Assembly (NCBI GenBank): GCA_029990175.1
Contig: JARKIP010000010.1
Location: forward strand, 40,914,001 to 40,978,000
Length of the DNA: 64,000 bases
Direction: 5' to 3'
Source of the DNA: Petunia secreta
Taxonomy: Eukaryota > Streptophyta > Magnoliopsida > Solanales > Solanaceae
Below, piece by piece: positions 10,527 to 21,659 of the stretch (positions are counted from its first letter, which is position 1; the number at the start of each line of letters is the position of its first letter). The notes below the pieces were generated by a model, which saw only the letters and a list, made by a program, of their open reading frames with translations, ran no database searches and had not been told where the DNA came from. Position numbers and translations under genes: made by a program.

Positions 10527-13099
10527 TTTCACTTCTACCTCTTAAACACTTTTCTAGAATTACTGGCAATTTCTTCTTTTATACTTCTCTCTCTGGAAAA
10601 CTCATCTTCCACTTCTCCTCTTTTTCCTGCCATGCCTTTATCGCCAGAACTGCCATTGACCGCTGTCAGGCCACCGCCGACTGCTGCCGAATTTTTTAAA
10701 AATTATATCATCCTCCTCTTTCCGTTTCTACAATTGGTTTTCCAAAAATCACTCTAAATTTCCATATATATGACTTTGAAAATATGGAAAAATTTCTCAT
10801 TTACTGACATGTTGATTGTTATCTGGAAAACTTTATGATTTATCCACTTTTATCATATGGTGAGCATGTTTCGTGGAGCTTGTGTCTGCATAACCTCATA
10901 TGAGTTGAAATATCTTCAAGGAGTTAATATTTCAAGCAAAACTGACTGTAAAATTTAGTTTCCTTCAACAATGTTGTCGCTCCAAGACTCAGAGCTAGCT
11001 GTTGCTATGGCATAGCTAAAGATTTGTGGGTACAAATGCCAATGGAGAGGCGGGTTTTATAGAATAGTTGGATCAATTGTAGGGTTAGTTTCGATAGATC
11101 AGTACTCGTGTTTTGTAAATGATCCTGGGTTGGCCTTATTTTACTTTTATTTTGAGTATTTGTATTTCGGAAAAGTGATGACGATTTGGTGTCATTTTAT
11201 ATCTTCATATATATTTTTATGGATGAATGAAGTGAAGATGATTTGGACTCATTTGTTTGCAAAATGTACTTAAATTTTGGCTCGCATTATGAGTAAATAA
11301 CGACGGATTTGGATAGTTATGTTTTCTTTTAAATTTTTGTTTGATTTTTTTATTTTTTATATGTATTTTTGTGGATGAGTGAACTAAAGACTATTAGACC
11401 CATTTGTTTGCAAAGCGAACGTAATTTTTTGTTCAATATATGCATAAACACAGGCTGATAGTCATTATTTCTAAATATATAAGCACTTGAAGGTGCTTTT
11501 TGTGGATGTGTAAAATAAGGCCAATTGGCCTCATTTCTTCACATAACTGACAGAATTATATGCATATTCACATACAGATTGTCGTTATTTCTAAATATAT
11601 AAGCACTTGAAGATCTTTTCAGTAGATGTGTGAACTAAGGCTGATTTGGCATCATTTCTTTACAAAACGGGCACAGTTATGCATTAACATAAATAGATTG
11701 TCGTTATTTCAAATATATAAGCACGTGAAGGTAGTTTTTGTGAATAAATAAAGTAAGTACGATTTGGCATCATTTATTTACAAAATGAACATGATTTTTT
11801 GCTCACTATATGAAGAAATGATGCCTGATTGGTCTTATATAATGTTTTGCTTTTATTTTTGTATATGAGAAAAACGATGACGGTTTTGTCTTATTTATTA
11901 ACAAAATAGACGTGACATACAGACAGATTGACATTGTTTTCTGCTTTACAGGTAACAGTGACATATTTTATAATTTTATATTTAAAAAGGTGTAGTAACA
12001 TTTTTGTAATTACGGCTTCAAAAAGATGCGGTGATATTTTGTAATTACAGAAAATACTCTATTAATAAGGGTATTTCTGTACTTTCATCTTTATTTAACG
12101 TAAAAGTACATGCTCAATTTTTAAAGATCACCTTTAAAGTGCTCAACTTTTTGGGACCACCCTCTTTATTTTTTAAACTCTCCCAGGAACTATATACATA
12201 GTAAAAAGATGAAAAGCTCAAACTCGTCAATGACCCCCAATCCATTTTTAGGAATACTTGTAACCCTACTTCACTAAAATTTAAATCTAATTCCATCTTT
12301 CATCCACCGACAACTCATTACCTCCTCTCCAGCATTGGATTCTCAATTGGCGTGAGTAAGTTCTTATTTTTTTCCGTATGTAGTTCTTTCTTCCTCTTTT
12401 CATATTCACACTCTCACTAATATTGTCTATTTCTTATAATTTTTTTAATTCTTGTTAAAATTTGATCAATTGATTGTTTCTACTATTACATGATTTTGGG
12501 TCACTATACCTGCATTTGTTACTTACTCACCATAAAAAAAATTTCTTGAATCTCAAATATTATTGGGCGTAACCGTATATTTGGCTTAAGAACATGATGA
12601 AAATCCATAGCATTGATGAAGAGAAGTGGAGAAAGATAAATAGGTCAATGCCTTAAAACTTCTTGTGTTCTATTTTCTCACTATTCCTCTTTTGTATAGT
12701 AAAAAACCTTATCAGTGGTTGTTTGGAGACCCAATACTGAATTCAACCAATAAGATGAAACGTTGAGGAAGAATGTTGTTTTTCAACCATCATCTTCACA
12801 TTCACTACCATCTTTTCCGAAAGGCTATCATATTTCTGAGAGAATCAATGATGATAGTAACTTTGATAGTTCAAATGTAAATGACTATAATCTGTATTGA
12901 GATAGTTAATAATTGATAGCATTATTTAGGATTTAATGTTTAAAATTTTTAATTTTTTTTAATTAGGAATTAATCATTATTGTATGCTCTAATGTTATTA
13001 ATAATCTTTTACTTTCTTATATTTACTTATGTTAGATTTGTGTTGAATGATTAGTCGAAAAATGAGGATAAAATTTATATGTACAATATAAGTTTGAGT
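10527..13099. other. interior of the CACTA-like element right of the LINE, no gene
   Basis: AT-rich sequence without a supportable reading frame. A GC-richer patch (10625-10690) and a degenerate satellite (11150-11940) are the only visible structure. Confidence 0.5.
11150..11940. repeat. degenerate satellite with a roughly 120-bp unit
   Basis: Six or seven diverged copies share two landmarks: GTCGTTATTTCTAAATATAT (starts near 11461, 11581 and 11700) and GATTTGGCATCATTTNTTTACAAAA (near 11237, 11388, 11522, 11641, 11761, 11886). The right-hand units are spaced almost exactly 120 bp; the left ones are longer and more diverged. Confidence 0.65.
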
Positions 13100-13576
13100 T
13101 GAATGGAATATAATTTGGGATTTAAAAAATGAGCATTCGAAAATTGTACAAATCACTGTGGATTTTCATAGGAAAATAACTTGAGTAGCATAAATTTTAC
13201 TTGGTGTTTTCCGGCTATATTCCCTATGAAAATTGTTTTTATGGACAAATTATCAACTAAAGTTTTATGGGCTTTACTTAAGGAATAAATTGCGGATTAT
13301 TTCGCATGAAAAAACCCCAAAAAATTTCCTTTTCTTCCTGGTTTCTTACAAAAAGTTTCTTATATATTTTTAATAACTCTTGCGAAAAAATCCGCAAGTG
13401 ATTTACATACGGATTTAATTTTCCCAGGTAAACGTACATGGAAAAATTAAATCAGCAGGTAATGGTTACCCACGAGCATATTTCCTTCGGATAACTTTTT
13501 GTAGAAAAATTTGCAAGAAACTAAGTTACCTGCGGATTTCTCTCTAAAATCCCTAAACAAATCCCCATGTAATACG
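13100..13576. repeat. right subterminal repeat block of the CACTA-like element
   Basis: Short motifs such as AAATCCGCAAGTGATTTAC, CAGGTAAACGTACATGG and GTTACCTGCGGATTT are inverted or direct relatives of those at 3627-4345. The block ends at the degraded terminal repeat (13577-13592). Confidence 0.6.
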
Positions 13577-14027
13577 CAATTTTCTAGAAAGGACACACAA
13601 CAATTCATCCATTGTATATACCGTGTACGTCTTATGTATGAACGTACATACACTAAACATACAATTATACAAAGAACATACATCAAATTGTATGGATGTA
13701 TGTATGACTGTTATATACATTTGTATAGACAGTGGAGAAACACTTGTCATACAAATATAGATAATTTTAAAAAGAAAAAAAAAACAATTCTGGCTACCAG
13801 CAGAAGGCGTCGGGGTGCTGGGGCAGGGAGAAAGGGGTTGTCTTGAGGAAGCAAGGGAATTCAGGGTTTTTACCTTTTTAAGTATTTTGCTATATTGAAA
13901 AAAAAAAAGTATTGTCATATTTTAAAAATGACATAATATTGTTATTTTATGTAAAGTAAAATGTTAGTTTATATAGTTACGTAAGAAGCCGTAATTAATT
14001 GGATATTCTCTACAAGAGAAGTCTAGA

Positions 14028-14036
14028 GAAATAATT
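14028..14036. repeat. target site duplication, left of MULE B
   Basis: GAAATAATT. The same 9-mer follows the element at 15035-15043, and occurs once more at 15080-15088 after a short tandem duplication. Confidence 0.7.
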
Positions 14037-15034
14037 GAAAAAATTACACAAAAGTACAAATTAGGGATTTTTTTTTACAAAATATAGAGATATTTTGGTA
14101 CATTTGCACAATATAGAAGCATGACGGACTTGATTACAAAATATAGCACAAGTATATAAACCTAAGACATAACAAAATCCTAATCTCCTCCTCTCATTTC
14201 TCCCATTTTCTCTCCCTACTCCCTCATCGACTCCAAATCTACAGCCGCCGACCACCTCCCACCTGCCGGCAGACAGCCATCGGAAAACAAAAAAAGAATA
14301 TTTTTGAATTCGTCTCTACACCTATTTTTCTATTTTCGCTGCTACTTTTCTTGTGGAATCGACGTAGATCTAGCTTCTAAGTTTTAGCCAACGCCTAACT
14401 CCGGCATCCAAGTCACTTTTCTGGTAAGTTATTGCATATTTCATATCCTCTCACCCTCCCCCGTCACCTCCCATAACCCGATTCTCAATATTTGATGTTT
14501 TCATTCAAATATGGTATTTTTTTTAGGTAATTTTTGGTGTTTTCCGGCTACATCTCATATTTTTTGTTATTTTTATGTTTTCTAGTCAAATTGGGTATTT
14601 GTCTTGTCAGATTTGATATTTTTTTAATTTTATTTTATTGTATCTAACTGTATTTTTACTGTATTTAGCTATTTTTGCACTATATCTAACTGTTTCTACA
14701 CTATTTCTACATTGTTTCTGCACTTTTCTGCATAGTTTGTACATAATTCCGCACTATTTCTGCACTACATTTTTCATTATTTTTGCCTGTTACTGCATTA
14801 TTTCTGCACTATTTCAAACTGTTTCTGCAGACCAGCAGAGGCAGTGGCGGAAGTGGAGGAAAGAGGCGGCAGGGGGTGGTAAGGGGGAAGGGATGTGAGG
14901 TGGAGGCTAAAGTTTTTCTTTTTTAGTTGTTTGTAACAATTTGTACATAATTGCTATATTTTCTAGTAACAATAATATTGCTTTATATATATAAATATAA
15001 AGTCTGCATAATTGTATATAAGCATAAATAACTC
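14037..15034. mobile_element. Mutator-like element B, non-autonomous
   Basis: It starts GAAAAAATTACACAAAAG and ends ATAAATAACTC; the reverse complement of the end (GAGTTATTTATGCTTATATAC) aligns with the end of element C (GAGTTTTTTACATATATATAC). Exact 9-bp repeats GAAATAATT flank it. The length is 998 bp. The interior has a C/T-rich block (14168-14275), short repeats of the type CTGTTTCTGCACTATTTC (14635-14830) and a G-rich patch (14835-14900). No transposase is present. Confidence 0.75.
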
Positions 15035-15088
15035 GAAATAATTTGCCTAGCTAAAATTGTATATAAGTGTAAACGATCCGAAATAATT
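15035..15088. repeat. tandem duplication of the MULE B right end and its target site
   Basis: A unit of about 45 bp (ATTGTATATAAGYRTAAA ... GAAATAATT ... CCTAGCTAA) occurs twice, so the target 9-mer appears at 15035 and again at 15080. Either copy could be the original terminus. Confidence 0.6.
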
Positions 15089-15912
15089 TTCCTAGCTAAC
15101 GTAAAAAATACCTTCTATTCACTTTAATAGGACGACTGAACTTGGAATATAGGGTTAATTAGTGTCCTATCACAAATTTGGCCTTTCAAGAAAAGTCTTA
15201 AAATTTTGCCCTCAATAGAAAAGCTCTTGGTGATTGCAAGATATTACTAGCAACAGGAGCTTGCGATCACCAGGAGTTTTCCTTTGGTGATTTTTGGCAA
15301 TCGTCAAGAGCTTTTTATGGGACGGGCCAAAAACTATAAGACTTTTTCAGGGGCCAAAATTGTAACAGTGGCACTAGATCTGTCTATTTCGTGCTAAAAC
15401 TTGATAAATATGTGGAATACTTCATGGGCGACTATTTGTATATTCTATGAAAAATTGATAATTCGCTAATTTTGGACGTCGTAAGTGAATTTTATCCACT
15501 ATTTCAAAATTAATTGAGAAATCGCCAAATTTTCGCACAAACACTTACAGTCCATTAGCATTGACAAACACCCAGACTAGTCCAAGTATTTTTAACACGT
15601 TCAAAGTCCCAGTATTTTTTAATGGAATTCATGTTCAAAGTCTCGGAGCTTCATATAAGTCCCAGTATTTTATACTGAGACTTTGTACTAACATGTTCAA
15701 AATCCCTGTATTTTTCATTGAGATTCATATTTAAGTGATCCCAGTATAAAATGCTGAGATTTTAAAATTTTGCTCATAAATCCAAATATATAATACTGAG
15801 ATTTTTTTCGAATCTGGCTAGTCTTCAAAGAGTTTTGCACTGCTGGCTAATTTTCATTTAATGCGGTGCAAACAGGCCACGAGGCTAAATTTTTACGTAA
15901 TCTCATATTGAG
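15089..15912. other. spacer between two MULEs, no gene
   Basis: No coding frame. Short recurring phrases of the type CCCAGTATTTTATACTGAGA occur between about 15600 and 15800 in both orientations, together with a GATTGCAAG/CTTGCGATC inverted pair near 15233 and 15266. Confidence 0.45.
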
Positions 15913-15921
15913 TTTAATGAT
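15913..15921. repeat. target site duplication, left of MULE C
   Basis: TTTAATGAT, repeated exactly at 17511-17519. Confidence 0.8.
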
Positions 15922-17510
15922 GGAACTTTTACATAAAAGTACAAATTTTTGAAGTTATTTACTAAACATAGAAATATTTTAGCAAAATTACCCAATATAG
16001 AGGAAAGAAAAAGTTAATTACAAAACATAGCAAAAACACAGCATAACATAGCAAACCTTACATTCTTCCTCCCATTTCACCCAATTTCACTTTTCCTCCT
16101 CCTATTTCCCCAATTTTACTTTTCCTCCTCCCATCCTCAATCACCTTGTATCTCGCTGTATCTCGATGTTTCTAAACTACCAACCACCTCATATCTCGTT
16201 GTATCTCAACTACCAACCAACCTCGTATCTCATTGTATCTCAACTACCAACCACCTCGTATCTCGATGTATCTTGATGTATCTCAATTACCAACCACATC
16301 ATATCTCGTTGTATCTAAACTACCACCATCTCGTATCTCGATATATCTCGACTACCAACCATCTCGTATCTCGATGTATCTTGTTGTATCTCGTTGTATC
16401 TCCATTGTTTTGCACCGTATCTAACTATTTCTAGACTGTATCTAGCTGTTTCTAGACTGTTTTAGCATTGTTTCATCCTGTTTGTGCGTTGTATCTCACT
16501 TATTCTAAACTATTTCACCTTTTTTATGTTGTTCCATATTATTTTTTACATTTTGTTTCACACTTTTTCACTAGTTGTTTCAGACTGTTTCAGCGTTGTA
16601 TCTCGATGTATCTGCATTATTTTTGCTCCATATCTAATTGTATCTCGCTGTATCTGTGGTGTTTCAAACTGTTTCAGCTATTATACACATCTGGCAACCA
16701 AATAAATGTGCAATTTTTCTGACGGACGAAGATTAAAACATGAAGAAAATGCGCTTAAAAACAACTTAATCTCCCTATTGATTGAAATCATGTGTTGTAA
16801 AATTTATTTATTATTTCCTTATTGATGTCAAAAACAGGCTAACTGCTAAAAGAAAAAGAGTGTTATTAAAGAAGAAAAAGAGGCAAAAGGTTACAGTAAG
16901 TCGTTCTTGTTACTCTGGTGAAGGAAGCGGTTATTGTACATAGCAAAAGAGATGGCTCTACTGTTTCCAACTACTCCTCTCTCCTCTCATTCTTCCTCTA
17001 CTTCTTCAACCAAACAATTGAAAACAAACCACGTTGTTTCTCCTCTGTTTCCTTCGATCTGCTACCATTACTGAATCAATAAGAAGGGTCGGACTGGAGC
17101 GACGCCGCCAAAAGCATGATAGAAGTTGCTCCACCGTTCCTCTGTTGTATCACTGCTTCGATTTGTCGGAATCCAATGGTTTGGGGCTCGTTACTTCTGG
17201 TTTGAATCATTCACTGTTTCGTAGCCTGTGTTATTGGATCTAGGGGTAGGGGTGAGGGTGAGGGTGAGGGTGATGGCGCTGGGGTGGTGGCTGTAGGGGT
17301 GGGGTTGATTGTGGCGTCGAGGGGGGCTGTATCTCAGATGTGGGAGGAAGAGAGTAAAATCAGAGATGTTGTAATTTGGAGAAATGAAAGTAAAATTTAT
17401 TGATTATTGTGAAATGCGTTAGGAAAAATAATGTTATATCTTGTAATTTGAGAAATATTGCTAGTTTTTTAATATAAGGATGTATATTTGTATATATATG
17501 TAAAAAACTC
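15922..17510. mobile_element. Mutator-like element C, non-autonomous
   Basis: The left terminus GGAACTTTTACATAAAAG and the reverse-complemented right terminus GAGTTTTTTACATATATA align without gaps over at least 25 bases (about 18 identities), and are flanked by a perfect 9-bp duplication TTTAATGAT. That is the standard signature of Mutator-like elements. Total length is 1589 bp. Inside are a pyrimidine tract (16065-16135), an array of TATCTCGATGTATCTC phrases and a GC-rich patch (17080-17340). A few short frames are open, but none resembles a transposase. Confidence 0.8.
16140..16700. repeat. internal short-phrase repeats of MULE C
   Basis: Repeats built from GTATCTCGTTGTATCTCAAC and TACCAACCACCTC (16140-16420) pass into CTGTATCTAGCTGTTTCTAG-type phrases (16420-16690). 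The second type resembles the CTGTTTCTGCACTATTTC phrases inside MULE B, linking the two elements. Confidence 0.65.
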
Positions 17511-17519
17511 TTTAATGAT
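17511..17519. repeat. target site duplication, right of MULE C
   Basis: TTTAATGAT, identical to 15913-15921. Confidence 0.8.
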
Positions 17520-17967
17520 CGGCTGAAATGGGACCTATGATCAAAGTGAGAAATTGCTACAAAAAGAGAGGAACATTTTTATATTTGCACAATAACCTTC
17601 TCACTCAATGGGGTGTTTGTGTAGTTTGTGTAGTTTATGTAGATTTGTACCTAAGTCAAGTGGTTCTTGCATAGAAGAACCATCAATACATACCTGAGTC
17701 TTCAAGTCTAAGAATGTTTAATGTCTTTACACGAGACGATTGTTCTTGAAGATTATATTACAAGAAATGGATTCCACAAATGCTTTTCTATCAAATTTAT
17801 TGTTGAAGAATCTTCTTTAAGTCTTTTGTGATCTAATTTGAAATCAAAGGTCTCGGTGTCATTTTGTATGAAAGAATTCTAGTATCAAGTCAAACCACTT
17901 GATTGTCAATGTAAATTTTTATTATAGATTCTTCGAATTAATTGAAACGAGAATTATACTACGTAAG
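17520..17967. other. spacer, no gene
   Basis: AT-rich, with no reading frame or RNA gene recognised. It ends abruptly against the truncated copia LTR. Confidence 0.4.
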
Positions 17968-18228
17968 GGTAAAATGAAAGGCGGTGGAGTTGAGAAATAG
18001 AAAAATATCTGGTTATCTCATAGAACCAAATGTTACGCAGTCTTATATACATTGGGTCATCGGGTCGACCCATCAAATAAAGAATAAAAACCGGACAAGG
18101 GCCGGGTCCCCATTTATAATACAGCTACACTAGCTATAACAACTATTTACATAATAGAACCTAATATTAGTAAAACTTGCACTTATGTCCTATATATTCA
18201 GTCTGGATTAATATCATGTAAATTGAAG
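17968..18228 (-). repeat. truncated 3' LTR of the copia element
   Basis: About 260 bp matching 30099-30355 closely (GGTAAAATGAAAGGCGGTGG through ATGTAAATTG). The 62 bases at its left edge and about 12 at its right edge, including the terminal TG/CA motifs, are missing. Confidence 0.8.
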
Positions 18229-20436
18229 GATCCAAAGGAGTGAGCATAGGCTTGAGGTCAAGACACTTGAACTCTTTCAAAAGGTCCTTAGTAAACTTCT
18301 GTTGGTTCATGATGTATCCCTTTGGAGTCTTAGTGATTTCCTAACCAAGGAAATAATGGACAGAACCCAAGTCTTTTATTTTGAATTGACTGTCAAAAAA
18401 ATGCTTGAGGGAAGTCATCTCAGCATCATCATTACCAGCCAACAATATGTCATAAATATAGACTACAAGTAGAACAATTGAAGAATCTGTGACCTTGGAG
18501 AAGAGTGAATAGTCATTTTTGCTGAGGAGATAACCCCTGGATAGTAGAGAATGAGACAATTTAGCAAACCATTGTCTAGAAGCCGTCTTGAGGCCATAAA
18601 GACACTTCCTAAGTCTGCAAACAAGAGAAGAACCAGAGATAAAAGCTGGAGTAATAAAGAGACCTAAGGGAATTCTCATATGGACTTCCTCCTAGAGATT
18701 CCTATGGAGGAAAGCATTGTTGACATCAAGTTGGTGAACTGTCCACCCATGTTTGACAGCAAGGGTAAGGAGGCACTTAACTGTTGTCATTTTAACTACA
18801 GGACTAAAAGTCTCAGTATAATCAGTCCCAGCTTTCTGGGGATCACCTTTAATGACTAGTCGAGCCTTGTATCTCTCTATAATGCCATCTGATTTCTGTT
18901 TCACCTTGTATACCCATTTACAAGGTATAACTTTCTTACCTGATGGAAGAGGCATAATCTCCAGGTATGATTAAGATCCAGAGCCTTGAACTCAAGTAGC
19001 ATAGCTTCCTGCCAAGCTAGGTGAGAAGCATCCGGGTGGTAGAAGGTTGGCTCATGCAGTGAAAACTGAGAAGAAAAATTCTTAAAGGAGGGAGGAAATG
19101 AAGGATGGATAGAGCGCGTGACAGAGTTACAGATGAAGTCTTTTAAGTGAGCAGGTGGGTTTGAAGTTTTGGAAGAATGTCTAGTAGGGAGCAAGGTGGT
19201 GGTGCTCACAGGAGGAGTAGGTACAGGGACTGTGGGGAGCTGAACTAGTTGAGTATGCTGAATAGGGATAGGGGGAGCAGGCTGGATAGGCTGGACTGTA
19301 GGTGCAGGATTTGTGGGTAAGGGATAAGGAGTAGGAATATCAGAGAAGTTTGAAGAGTTGATAGGAAATATAGTAGGTGAAGAAGAGGAGGAGTGATAAG
19401 GGAAAATGAGCTCATGGAAAACAACATCCCTTGAGTAAAGGATAGAGTGAGTGTCAAAGGAAAGTAATTTGTAGCCCTTCTTACCCAAAGGATAGCCCAA
19501 AAATACACATTTGGACACCCTGGATCGAAATTTGTCCCTAGAGGGCTTGGGTAAAGTGGCAAAACACAAGCAACCAAATGTTCTTAAGTGATCATAGGTA
19601 GGTGGAGAACTGCGGAGCTTCTCATAATGTGAGAGGTTACCTAAAAATGTTGAAGGTAGTCTGTTGATGATGTAAGCAGCAGTCATGAGACATTCTCCCC
19701 AATACTTGATTGGGAGGTTGGATTGGAAAAGGAGGGCTCTGGAAACCTCTAAAAGATACTTCTGCTTTCTTTCAACCACACCATTTTGTTGTGGTGTGTG
19801 TCGAATGGAAGTTTGATGGAGAATGCCAGCTTCAGAGAAGAAAAGAGAAGCTTCAACACTGGATCCAAGCTCAAAAGCATTGTCAGATCTTATAGTAAGG
19901 ACATTCAGGTTGAAATGAACTTGGACCATTTTTACAAAGGTTTTGATAATAGGAAAAGCATTACTTTTACATAAAAGTAAATGATTCCATGTTATCCTAG
20001 TATAGTCATCTACAATGGTTAAGAAATATCTATAACCATTGTATGTCCTAGTGTGATATGGTCCCCACAAATCAACATGTATAAGTTCAAAAGGCTGTTT
20101 TGTGTGGATGGAACTATAGGGGAATGATAGTCTCTGTTGCCTTGCCATAGGGCAAATAAAATCAGGTTTATTAGACAATTTTTTAGTCAAAACATGAATA
20201 GATTTCATTTTGTGAAAGGGTACATGACCCATTCTTTGGTGCCAAAACAAATATGTTTTATTTATGGAACATACAGAGTTACAAGTAGTGGTGCAGGCAT
20301 CATATGAGCAACTTCTATTTACATAGTGAATATGAGAAGAAGTAAAATGTTTATTTACAAGTGGAGAAGCATGAATGGAGGGAGGATTGGTAGATTCAAT
20401 AATGTAGAGACCATTTGAAGCTTTACCAATTTCCAA
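18229..20436 (-). pseudogene. copia integrase-reverse transcriptase pseudogene
   Basis: The frame 20436-18901 starts in the pre-integrase zinc region (FWHQRMGHVPFHKM), followed by the integrase core with its catalytic acids in order: D in LIHVDLWGP, D in TIRSDNAFE and E in NGVVERK. A Pro/Ser/Thr-rich linker follows. Reverse transcriptase continues after a frameshift at 18955 (PSGKKVIPCKWVYKVK) and a stop at 18692, then 18679-18341. The YVDD catalytic box is degraded: the site reads VVYIYDILLAGND, so one Asp is lost. After another stop, the frame (KFTKDLLKEFKCLDLKP) runs directly into LTR sequence at 18228; the last part of reverse transcriptase and all RNase H are deleted. Confidence 0.85.
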
Positions 20437-20460
20437 TGGCCTCCTCAGGGAATGGCCCTG

Positions 20461-20796
20461 TCACTTGCAAGAAACACTTTTAAATGTAGCAGTACAGTCT
20501 AGTTGTTTAAGAAGTTGAGGTAAAAAGATGAGATTGAAATGGAAAGTAGGAACTAAGAAGACATTAGTTAGGATGATGTCCTTAGTCAGACTAATAGAAC
20601 CTGTGCATGTAACTTTCACCTTATACCCATTAGGCAAAGTGATTATATGAGGTAATGGAAGTGCAATGATGTCAGAAAGAAGGTATTTGTAAGAGATCAT
20701 GTGATTGGTTGCCCCAGAATCTAAGATCCAAGATGTTTCCCTTGACTGAGTTGCACAATATATGCCAGCTGAATTAACTAGTGAGCCCCTGCAGTC
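20461..20796 (-). pseudogene. copia protease fragment
   Basis: The minus-strand frame contains ETSWILDSGATNHMI, the copia protease active site (Asp-Ser-Gly-Ala) in its usual context, and runs to a stop at 20461 just before the integrase frame. The first residues of the open frame as it stands (up to about 20801) are encoded by the inserted gypsy LTR and its target duplication, so the true upstream sequence is at 28385. A single-base frameshift lies near 20785. Confidence 0.8.
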
Positions 20797-20801
20797 TGAG
20801 T
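20797..20801. repeat. target site duplication, left of the nested gypsy
   Basis: TGAGT, repeated at 28380-28384. Removing the insert and one copy rejoins the copia gag-protease coding sequence in frame. Confidence 0.8.
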
Positions 20802-21008
20802 TGATGCGGGGCATACCTCAAGGCCGTTCACTAGAAGTCAAGCAAGGTTGATTCGAGACACCCATCTCTACTTGATTTGGAGAGACATGGATGAAGGGTC
20901 CGAGAGTAGCCGGAAGATCATGCTTTTGAGTGCCATGGATGGTGGATCACTTAGGCCACTTGAAGAGACATCCGGAGTACGTTTGGAAGCAAATCAAGAA
21001 GCTACAGG

Positions 21009-21190
21009 AACGGGCGGACCGCCTACTCAACTAGGCGGGCCGCCTACTTTTTGCTCACTCTCTGGATCTCAGCCAGGCGGACCGCCTCTGTAAAACGGGT
21101 GGACCGCCTACTCCAAGGAGGCTGGCCGCCCACTCCAAGTAGGCTGACCGCCTACTCCACAAGGCTGGGCGCCTAGTGGGGCGCCTACTA
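21009..21190. repeat. cluster of GGCGGNCCGCC palindromes in the 5' LTR
   Basis: About eight G+C-rich imperfect palindromes (GGCGGACCGCC, GGCGGGCCGCC, GGCTGGCCGCC, GGGCGCC), spaced roughly 15-25 bp, sit in otherwise AT-rich DNA. The 3' LTR has the same set (27765-27950). Confidence 0.75.
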
Positions 21191-21315
21191 TGCTGAAGGG
21201 TACGGGAATTCCTACTTTTATGCTATGTTTTGGACAACTATAGCCCTACGAGGCCTTTATTGTTTTAACCCACTTTAGGGGTATTTTTGAGCTTTCATTA
21301 CATGTAAGTGAAGTC

Positions 21316-21323
21316 TATAAATA
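21316..21323 (+). promoter_or_regulatory. TATA box of the gypsy LTR
   Basis: TATAAATA within GTCTATAAATACTTC. The matching box in the 3' LTR is at 28068-28075. Confidence 0.6.
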
Positions 21324-21641
21324 CTTCACAAACCTCTTCAAACCTTAGCTTACCTTGAATTTTATGAATGATGAAAAGAAACTATCTCTTGTTTGGAGAA
21401 CCCTTTGTCTTGGTTGCTTGAATTCACTAGTGGAACCTAGTTGAGTCTTGAACCGAAAACCCGATCATTCTACTTGCGAGTCCCGGGTGCGACTCGAGGG
21501 TGGCTGCATAGCGTAGGTCCTTCTTGACACCGATACGAGGGTATCTCGGGACAAGTTCCTCGGGGTTACTTCGTAGGGAGTTCGAGTAGTGTCTCGCTCT
21601 CTATCTTTACTTTCCGCGTATTAGTTTTGATCCTTATCATC

Positions 21642-21659
21642 TTGGTATCAGATCAAGGC
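21642..21659 (+). promoter_or_regulatory. primer-binding site of the nested gypsy
   Basis: TTGGTATCAGATCAAGGC, two bases after the LTR end. It matches the initiator-Met complement TGGTATCAGAGC except that G is replaced by T near the end (ATC for AGC). Confidence 0.75.

Larger units (their letters stand above)
3611..13592. mobile_element. CACTA-like (En/Spm-type) transposon, decayed
   Basis: The left end reads CACTATCAGAAAATTG, fitting the CACTA terminal motif. The right end at 13577 reads CAATTTTCT followed by a degraded terminus. Just inside, AAATCCCCAT on the right mirrors ATGGGGATTT on the left. Each end carries hundreds of bases of short degenerate subterminal repeats, a hallmark of the family. 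Without the inserted LINE the element is about 5 kb. I could not find a clean 3-bp target duplication (TAC at left, ACA at right), consistent with the damaged right terminus. No TNPA/TNPD-like reading frame is recognisable. Confidence 0.6.
3013..13991. mobile_element. Mutator-like element A, host of the CACTA and LINE insertions
   Basis: The left end reads GAAAAAATTAC and the right end, reverse-complemented, CGGCTTCTTAC. In both, TTAC sits at positions 8-11 from the terminus, as in the two sister elements at 14037 and 15922. The flanking 9-mers are TATTTAATT (3004-3012) and TAATTAATT (13992-14000), an 8/9 match fitting the 9-bp target duplication of Mutator-like elements. Removing the CACTA-like insert leaves about 1.0 kb, the size of element B. 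The interior has a pyrimidine-rich block (3125-3240) also seen in elements B and C. No transposase is visible, so it is non-autonomous. Confidence 0.6.
20802..21639 (+). repeat. 5' LTR of the nested gypsy
   Basis: It begins TGATGCGGGGCATACC and ends CCTTATCA, so the termini TGAT/ATCA are inverted. It contains a TATAAATA box and a cluster of GGCGGACCGCC-type palindromes. Confidence 0.85.

Noticed and set aside
3608..13595. A 3-bp target duplication for the CACTA-like element
   Set aside because: TAC on the left and ACA on the right do not match; the right terminus is degraded, so the claim is not supportable.
17951..17962. GAATTATACTAC next to the copia LTR remnant and again near 30505 as a target duplication
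   Set aside because: Too long for a copia duplication, and the right copy lies about 135 bp outside the intact LTR end.
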